Part shown: in pieces, positions 13,695-18,542 of the stretch
Layout of the letters: every line of letters begins with the position of its first letter
Numbering within the stretch: the stretch's first letter is position 1
NCBI GenBank assembly: GCA_046336655.1
Contig: JBKDGH010000091.1
Span: 1 to 18,542 of the forward strand
Direction of reading: 5' to 3'
DNA length: 18,542 bases
Origin: CANGTU01 sp046336655
GTDB lineage: Bacteria > Bacteroidota > Bacteroidia > Flavobacteriales_D > Sanyastnellaceae
The notes under the pieces: model-generated
The model's input: the letters and a program-made list of their open reading frames with translations, nothing else
Told to the model about the DNA's origin: nothing
Database searches by the model: none
Made by a program: the position numbers and the translations under genes

Positions 13695-16600
13695 ATGAGA
13701 AAGACAATTTTATTCATCACGCTGTGGAGTCTGTCCGCCATGGCCTTTTGTCAGGCTGAGGTCACCTACCTCGGCACCGGCGCAGACAATGCAGTGCTCG
13801 TGCGCTGCGAGTCATCCAATCCCGGTTTCCGTGATGTGGGTGAAGCCGGAGTGGTGATTGAACTTGAAAATGCCCATCCGATTTTGCGTAAGGCAGCACC
13901 CGATGTGCCGCGCACTTCAAGTGCGGTTATCGTGGATGATCAGGCTGCCATGCAAGTGGTGGTGCAACATGCGGAATTCGTGGAGTACAGTGGCATTCAG
14001 GTAGCTCCGTCGAAAGGCAATCTGTTGCGCACCGTAGATCCTAACACAGTTCCTTACGCCTACGGACCGGAATATGATCTCAATGAATTTTATCCCGGTG
14101 CATTGGCTGCGCTTGGAGAGGCTTATGTGCAAGGCCATTACCGCGCCCAGAGCCTTCATTTCAATCCGGTTCAATACAATCCGGTTACTGGTATCATGCG
14201 CCTGTATACGTCCATTGAAGTTGCTGTGGTGCCAACCGGACAAACAGGCCAGAATCCAATCACCACTTCACCACCGGCAGGTGTCAATGAAACGATGGAC
14301 GAGCTTTACCGCGCTCGATTTATCAACTATGCCGATCACGCGGAGCGCTACACACAAATCGGTGAAATCGGAAATATGCTGGTAGTATCTCACGCCACCT
14401 ATTTCGATGAACTCGAGCCATGGATTCAATGGAAAAAAGAAAAAGGCATTTCGGTGGAACTCGTGGACGTGGCTACCGTGAATTCTGTGAACCAGATCAA
14501 GGCGCTCATCACCAACCGGTACAACAACGATGGCCTCACATTCGTGGTGCTCGTGGGAGATGAAGATCAGGTTCCTGTGCAACTCGTGAGCAATCCGAGC
14601 GGTGTGGGCTATTGCGATGCGTGCTATGGATACATCACCGGCAACGACAATTACACCGAAGTGTTCGTCGGTCACCTGCTCGTTCACAATGGCAACGAAC
14701 TCGCACCGGTAATCACCAAAATTCTCGAATACGAAAAGCAGCCTTATATGGCCTCTGACTGGTTTTCAGTGGCTATGGGTATTGGCAGCGGGGAAGGAGC
14801 GGGTTATGGTGATGAGGATGAAGCCGACTGGCAGCATCAGAATAAGATCAAGGAAGACCTGCTCGATTTCACGTACACCCAGGTATATGAGCGGTACGAA
14901 GGCAACCGCGGTCCGAATTCACCCACAGGTGGTACAACAGCGGATGAGAACGGCAATCCTCCGGCATCTTCTCTCACCACCGTGATTAATTCCGGGTGCT
15001 CTTTGATCAATTATACCGGTCATGGTGATCACAGCCTGATCGTAACCGGAAGTTATAACAACAGCTCCATCAACGCACTCAGCAATGCACACAAATGGCC
15101 ATACTGGATTATCGTGGGGTGCTGCGTAGGGGATTACGACGATGACTCAGGCTCGGGCGATACGTTTGGTGAGACGTGGCTCAAAACACCTTCCGCCAAT
15201 GCCGCCAATCCCACCGGCGGCATCGGTGGGGCATTCAGCACCGTGTTCCAGTCGTGGGCTCCTCCAATGGAAGCACAGGATGAAATGAATAAACTCATTG
15301 CGGACATGGCAGGCTTCAGCACACGGCACACGCTCGGCAGCATCCACTACCACGGTTGCCACAGCATGAATGATGTGTACGGACAGGAGGGTGACGACAT
15401 GACCGACACCTGGATTCTCATGGCCGATCCGAGCATTCAGTTGCGCACGGCTTTTCCTACCTATATCACAGCCACGCATCCGGAGAGTGCATTTTTCGGA
15501 GTAACGTCACTCACGGTGTCAAGCGCCACAGAAGACGCCATGGTGTGCATCACGTTTGGTGGTGAAATCATTGCCACCGGATTGATTGAGAATGGCACCT
15601 GCACGCTCACATTTCCTGCAGTGCCAGGCCCGGGCGAATTGCTTGTGACGCTCTCAGGTTTCAACACCGTGCCATATCAGGGAACGGTGGAGCTGCTTCC
15701 ACAAAACGGACCCTTTGTGGTGAACCCGTTGAACAGTCTGGATGACTCCGCAGCAAATAACAACGGGCAGGCGGATTATACGGAGAGCGTGTTGATTGAC
15801 GTGACTCTCGAAAACATCGGTATTGCTATGGCGAGCGACGTGGTGGCTATACTCAGCACCACTGATCCCAATGTGACCATTACGGATGCCACGCACGATG
15901 CAGGCAGCATCAGCGCAGCCGAAACCATCGTCCTTGAAGACGCATTTGCCTTCACCGTGGCTTCTGATGTGGAAGACCAGCACGTGGTGATGTTCACCGT
16001 AACCCTTGAAGACAATCAGGAAAACACCTGGAGCAGTCCGCTCCCGGTGGTGGTGAATGCTCCCGTACTCGAGTGCACCGGTGATCCCGTCATCAATGAC
16101 TCCACAGGCAACGGCAACGGTCGTCTGGACAGCGGCGAAACAGTTGAAATCACCGTTGAGGTAATGAACTCCGGTCATTCGACTACCGTGGACGATGTCA
16201 TCGCTGTGCTGACCGAAAACTCGGCGTTTGTAAATATTACCGGAGGCACAGTGAATGGCGGAGGTATTTCCCCGAACGGCAGTGCGCTGATCAGTTTCAC
16301 GGCAACGGTAGACGCGAATGCGCCGGATGCGGCGGTGTGTGATCTCAGTTTTGAGGCGACCTCCGGGGCTTATTCCACCGAATGTGCGTTCGGTGAGTCT
16401 GTGAACCTGATCGTAGAGGACTGGGAAAACGGATTGAACTCTGGCTTCAATTGGGGTTTTGCCGGCAACGCGGACTGGTTCATCACCGGCACGAATCCAT
16501 ACGAGGGTGCGCAATGCATGCAGAGCGGGGACATCGGCGACAACCAGTCCACAACGCTGACGCTGTCGCTCACCGTCACGCAGGAAGGACCTGTGCAATT

Positions 16601-17096
16601 TGCTTACCGCGTGAATTCAGAAGGTGGTTATGACTTCCTGCGCTTCCGGGTGAATGGCACACAGATCCAGCAGTGGTCGGGGATTATTAACTGGACAACC
16701 TATTCCTATAACCTGACTCCGGGTGAGTATCTGCTGGAATGGGTGTATGCGAAGGACGTTATTTTCTCCAGCGGAGATGATGCCGCCTGGGTGGATGAGA
16801 TCATTCTTCCGCCTTCCATTAGTGTGGGCGTAGAGGAGAGAACAGGCGGGCAATCACTGTCAGCGTTTCCGAATCCCGCCCTGGATCATGTGTTTGTGAC
16901 CGGGTTTAAATCAAATGAACCGCTGACGATTCGCCTGGAAGATTTGAGTGGCCGACTGATGTGGAATTCTTCGGTGCAGCACCCTGAGGAAGCACCGGTG
17001 CAGGTTCCAATGGTCAATTTCGCCGCAGGAGTTTATCTGGTAAGGCTTGTGCAGGGTAATGAGACCCAGGTGATTCGCGTGGTAAAAGGGAATTGA
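13695..17096 (+). CDS. C25 (gingipain-family) cysteine peptidase with T9SS sorting domain
   Basis: This 1133-aa secreted protein has a signal peptide (MRKTILFITLWSLSAMAFCQ) and an N-terminal prodomain-like region (about 20-215). The C25 catalytic domain (about 225-600) opens with NMLVVSHATYFDELEPWIQWK. Its catalytic histidine is in NYTGHGDH (His443), and the nucleophile lies in VGCCVGDYDD, probably Cys476 by comparison with the gingipain CVNGDF motif. After it come an Ig-like module, two related beta modules with Asn/Asp-rich loops (DDSAANNNGQAD near 683, GNGNGRLDSGE near 805), a jelly-roll adhesin-like domain (about 908-1040, starting EDWENGLNSGFNWG) and a type A T9SS domain (about 1050-1133, with FPNPALDHVFV). 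Members degrade proteins outside the cell; cleavage specificity cannot be read from sequence. A terminator follows. Confidence 0.94.
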   Translation: MRKTILFITLWSLSAMAFCQAEVTYLGTGADNAVLVRCESSNPGFRDVGEAGVVIELENAHPILRKAAPDVPRTSSAVIVDDQAAMQVVVQHAEFVEYSGIQVAPSKGNLLRTVDPNTVPYAYGPEYDLNEFYPGALAALGEAYVQGHYRAQSLHFNPVQYNPVTGIMRLYTSIEVAVVPTGQTGQNPITTSPPAGVNETMDELYRARFINYADHAERYTQIGEIGNMLVVSHATYFDELEPWIQWKKEKGISVELVDVATVNSVNQIKALITNRYNNDGLTFVVLVGDEDQVPVQLVSNPSGVGYCDACYGYITGNDNYTEVFVGHLLVHNGNELAPVITKILEYEKQPYMASDWFSVAMGIGSGEGAGYGDEDEADWQHQNKIKEDLLDFTYTQVYERYEGNRGPNSPTGGTTADENGNPPASSLTTVINSGCSLINYTGHGDHSLIVTGSYNNSSINALSNAHKWPYWIIVGCCVGDYDDDSGSGDTFGETWLKTPSANAANPTGGIGGAFSTVFQSWAPPMEAQDEMNKLIADMAGFSTRHTLGSIHYHGCHSMNDVYGQEGDDMTDTWILMADPSIQLRTAFPTYITATHPESAFFGVTSLTVSSATEDAMVCITFGGEIIATGLIENGTCTLTFPAVPGPGELLVTLSGFNTVPYQGTVELLPQNGPFVVNPLNSLDDSAANNNGQADYTESVLIDVTLENIGIAMASDVVAILSTTDPNVTITDATHDAGSISAAETIVLEDAFAFTVASDVEDQHVVMFTVTLEDNQENTWSSPLPVVVNAPVLECTGDPVINDSTGNGNGRLDSGETVEITVEVMNSGHSTTVDDVIAVLTENSAFVNITGGTVNGGGISPNGSALISFTATVDANAPDAAVCDLSFEATSGAYSTECAFGESVNLIVEDWENGLNSGFNWGFAGNADWFITGTNPYEGAQCMQSGDIGDNQSTTLTLSLTVTQEGPVQFAYRVNSEGGYDFLRFRVNGTQIQQWSGIINWTTYSYNLTPGEYLLEWVYAKDVIFSSGDDAAWVDEIILPPSISVGVEERTGGQSLSAFPNPALDHVFVTGFKSNEPLTIRLEDLSGRLMWNSSVQHPEEAPVQVPMVNFAAGVYLVRLVQGNETQVIRVVKGN

Positions 17097-17155
17097 TACG
17101 CTCCTGACCCCGCTTTATCAGATGAGTTAACGGCTTGTCAGGACATAATGCAGTT

Positions 17156-17183
17156 TGAAACAGGTCCATCAGGACCTGTTTCA
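17156..17183 (+). terminator. Rho-independent-type terminator after the C25 peptidase gene
   Basis: A perfect 12-bp stem, tgaaacaggtcc pairing with ggacctgtttca, encloses the loop atca. It is followed by a short T run (tttt). It lies 60 nt after the peptidase stop and 40 nt before the next gene, so it separates the T9SS unit from the NfeD/flotillin unit. Confidence 0.8.
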
Positions 17184-17192
17184 TTTTCATCC

Positions 17193-17200
17193 TATCTTGG
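17193..17200 (+). promoter_or_regulatory. Weak -7-like box of the NfeD-like/flotillin unit
   Basis: TATCTTGG has one mismatch to TAnnTTTG and lies directly after the terminator, 22 nt before the ATG at 17223. Plausible because a new promoter is needed after the terminator. Confidence 0.35.
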
Positions 17201-17222
17201 GCGCACCTAAACAACGAAAACG

Positions 17223-17789
17223 ATGAACGAATTTTTTGCGCAAATGGAGCCCTTGCTCCGCACGTTCTGGTTCATTGCGCTGCCTGCGAGCCTGGTATTT
17301 CTGATTCAGATGGTGATGACCTTCATAGGCGCGGATGCGTCTGATGGCACCAGCCCTGACTTTGACGGCAACTTCGACGGCGACGCGCCTTTCCAGCTCT
17401 TTTCGCTGCGCAACCTCATCAATTTTCTGCTCGGATTCGGTTGGACAGGTGTGGGATTTTACACCAGCATTTCAAGTAAAGGACTGCTCATCACACTGGC
17501 TTTCCTCATCGGCGCAGGTATGGTGGCTGTATTTTTTTATCTGATGAAAGTGGTGAGCGGTCTTGCAGAAGACAACACCTTTAAAATTTCTGATACTGTG
17601 GGAAAATCCGCTCAGGTTTATCTATCCATTCCCGCTGACAAAACAGGAAAAGGAAAGATACAGATTAGCGTTCACGGCAGTGTGCACGAGATAGAGGCAG
17701 TGACTTCAGGTGCACGACTGGATACAGGCACGATGGTGCGTGTGGAGTCTGTTGTGGACAATAACCTTGTGCAGGTTACCAAGCTTTAA
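17223..17789 (+). CDS. NfeD/YqiJ-like membrane protein with OB-fold-type C-terminus
   Basis: This 188-aa protein has three hydrophobic segments (about 13-34, 62-80 and 86-109). An acidic loop lies between the first two (DASDGTSPDFDGNFDGD, about 39-55). A soluble beta-rich C-terminal domain follows (about 122-188, with GKSAQVYLSIPADKTGKG and TGTMVRVESVVDNNLVQV), which looks like the OB-fold of NfeD-type proteins. Such proteins are encoded next to flotillin-family genes and act with them in membrane microdomains, as YqiJ does with YqiK. The next gene, 42 nt downstream, is a flotillin, which supports the assignment. No ClpP-like protease domain is present, so this is the short NfeD form. Confidence 0.82.
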   Translation: MNEFFAQMEPLLRTFWFIALPASLVFLIQMVMTFIGADASDGTSPDFDGNFDGDAPFQLFSLRNLINFLLGFGWTGVGFYTSISSKGLLITLAFLIGAGMVAVFFYLMKVVSGLAEDNTFKISDTVGKSAQVYLSIPADKTGKGKIQISVHGSVHEIEAVTSGARLDTGTMVRVESVVDNNLVQVTKL

Positions 17790-17831
17790 TTCAACCAACG
17801 AAACACCTTATTCCAATTAACCTCTTTTCCT

Positions 17832-18542
17832 ATGTTTGATTCACCCATTATTCTGATTGTGGTAGCGGTGGTTGCGGGGTTCATCATGATCTCCGCACTG
17901 ATCTCCCGCTACAAGCGCTGTCCTTCGGACAAAATTCTCGTGGTATATGGACGCACCGGCGGACAGTCAGCCAAGTGTATTCACGGCGGTGGTGCGTTCA
18001 TCTGGCCTGTGATCCAGGACTATGCTTACCTCGATCTCAAGCCCATTTCCATCGAAGCGAACCTGACGAATGCCCTCAGCCGTCAGAACATCCGGGTGGA
18101 CGTACCATGCCGGTTTACCGTGGGTATATCTACTGATCCGGACAGCATGAACAATGCAGCCGAACGTTTGCTCGGTTTGAGCAGCGAACAGATTCAGGAA
18201 CTGTCAAAGGATATTCTCTTCGGTCAGTTGCGTTTGGTTATTGCAACGATGACCATTGAGGAAATCAACTCCGACCGCGACAAGTTTCTTGATAATATCT
18301 CGAAGAATGTGGACACGGAGCTGAAGAAGATCGGTCTGAAGCTCATCAACGTCAACGTGACTGACATCAAGGATGAATCCGGCTACATCGAGGCGCTTGG
18401 TAAAGAAGCCGCGGCAAAGGCGATCAACGATGCGAAAATCAGCGTTGCTGAGCAGGAGAAAATCGGGGAGACCGGAAAGGCCAGTGCGGACCGGGAAAAG
18501 GATATCATCATAGCCGAGACACACCGCGACAGAGATACACGC
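17832..18542 (+). CDS. Flotillin / SPFH-domain protein (partial, cut by window end)
   Basis: The visible 237 codons begin MFDSPIILIVVAVVAGFIMI, an N-terminal membrane anchor. An SPFH/band-7 domain follows (about 30-180, with KILVVYGRTGG, GGGAFIWPVIQDYAYLDL, NIRVDVPCRFTVGI and LRLVIATMTIEEINSDRDKF). After it starts the Ala/Glu-rich coiled coil (KEAAAKAINDAK, VAEQEKIGETGKASADREKD) that drives flotillin oligomerisation. Flotillins organise detergent-resistant membrane domains and often pair with NfeD-like proteins, as here. The arrangement matches YqiK/FloT-type proteins of about 500-680 aa, so perhaps half or less is present. The reading frame is open at the last base. Confidence 0.92.
   Translation, partial: MFDSPIILIVVAVVAGFIMISALISRYKRCPSDKILVVYGRTGGQSAKCIHGGGAFIWPVIQDYAYLDLKPISIEANLTNALSRQNIRVDVPCRFTVGISTDPDSMNNAAERLLGLSSEQIQELSKDILFGQLRLVIATMTIEEINSDRDKFLDNISKNVDTELKKIGLKLINVNVTDIKDESGYIEALGKEAAAKAINDAKISVAEQEKIGETGKASADREKDIIIAETHRDRDTR

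Noticed and set aside
15654..16598. 314-aa minus-strand ORF inside the C25 peptidase gene
   Set aside because: It lies opposite a well-supported coding frame, has a His/Arg/Val-rich composition typical of antisense translation, and has no start signal or recognisable motif.
17102..17143. Inverted repeat tcctgac / gtcagga after the peptidase stop
   Set aside because: The stem is only 7 bp with a loop of about 28 nt and no T run; the terminator at 17156 is far stronger.

Overview
The window reads as a chromosomal segment of a Bacteroidota member, probably Flavobacteriia-like with fairly balanced GC. Three things point there: two proteins with type IX secretion (T9SS) C-terminal sorting domains, one of them a gingipain-family C25 peptidase; many starts preceded by the Bacteroidota -7 promoter box TAnnTTTG rather than a strong Shine-Dalgarno sequence; and Bacteroidota-type dnaN, uridine phosphorylase and rhomboid proteins. 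The exception is roughly the first 570-590 bases. These are very GC-rich with proteobacterial-looking codon use, and they join in frame to an otherwise Bacteroidota biotin carboxylase gene inside the conserved YDPMLAKL region. The hybrid ORF is intact, but a metagenomic assembly chimera is the simplest explanation.

Layout. 1-1710 (minus): hybrid biotin carboxylase/biotin-carrier gene, cut by the window edge. 1787-1933 (plus): 48-aa membrane protein. 1934-4534 (minus): SirB1-type transglutaminase-like protein, uridine phosphorylase, rhomboid protease. 4563-4814 (plus): doubtful small secreted protein. 4839-5957 (minus): DNA polymerase III sliding clamp (dnaN). 6112-6423 (plus): small helical protein. 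6420-6932 (minus): membrane/TPR protein. 7004-9590 (minus): three-gene unit of an exported protein, an ECF sigma factor and an anti-sigma-like membrane protein. 9648-10313 (minus): CoA-pyrophosphatase-type Nudix hydrolase. 10362-11078 (plus): aat. 11056-12153 (minus): Omp85-type outer-membrane barrel. 12206-12925 (plus): 1-acyl-glycerol-3-phosphate acyltransferase. 13008-17096 (plus): small T9SS protein plus C25 peptidase, closed by a strong hairpin terminator. 17223-18542 (plus): NfeD-like membrane protein and a flotillin, cut by the window edge.

How the genes relate. Most are single-gene housekeeping units packed tightly in alternating orientation, and several convergent pairs touch or overlap at their stop codons. 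Three groups look like functional units: the exported protein/sigma/anti-sigma trio, the T9SS pair, and the NfeD-like/flotillin pair. I saw no tRNA, rRNA, insertion sequence, CRISPR array or phage gene. No gene-free stretch exceeds about 155 bases.

I found no convincing new multi-gene system. The most notable signals are the composition break in the carboxylase gene and a recurring arrangement in which a -7 promoter box lies exactly 4 nt before the start codon, suggesting leaderless mRNAs.
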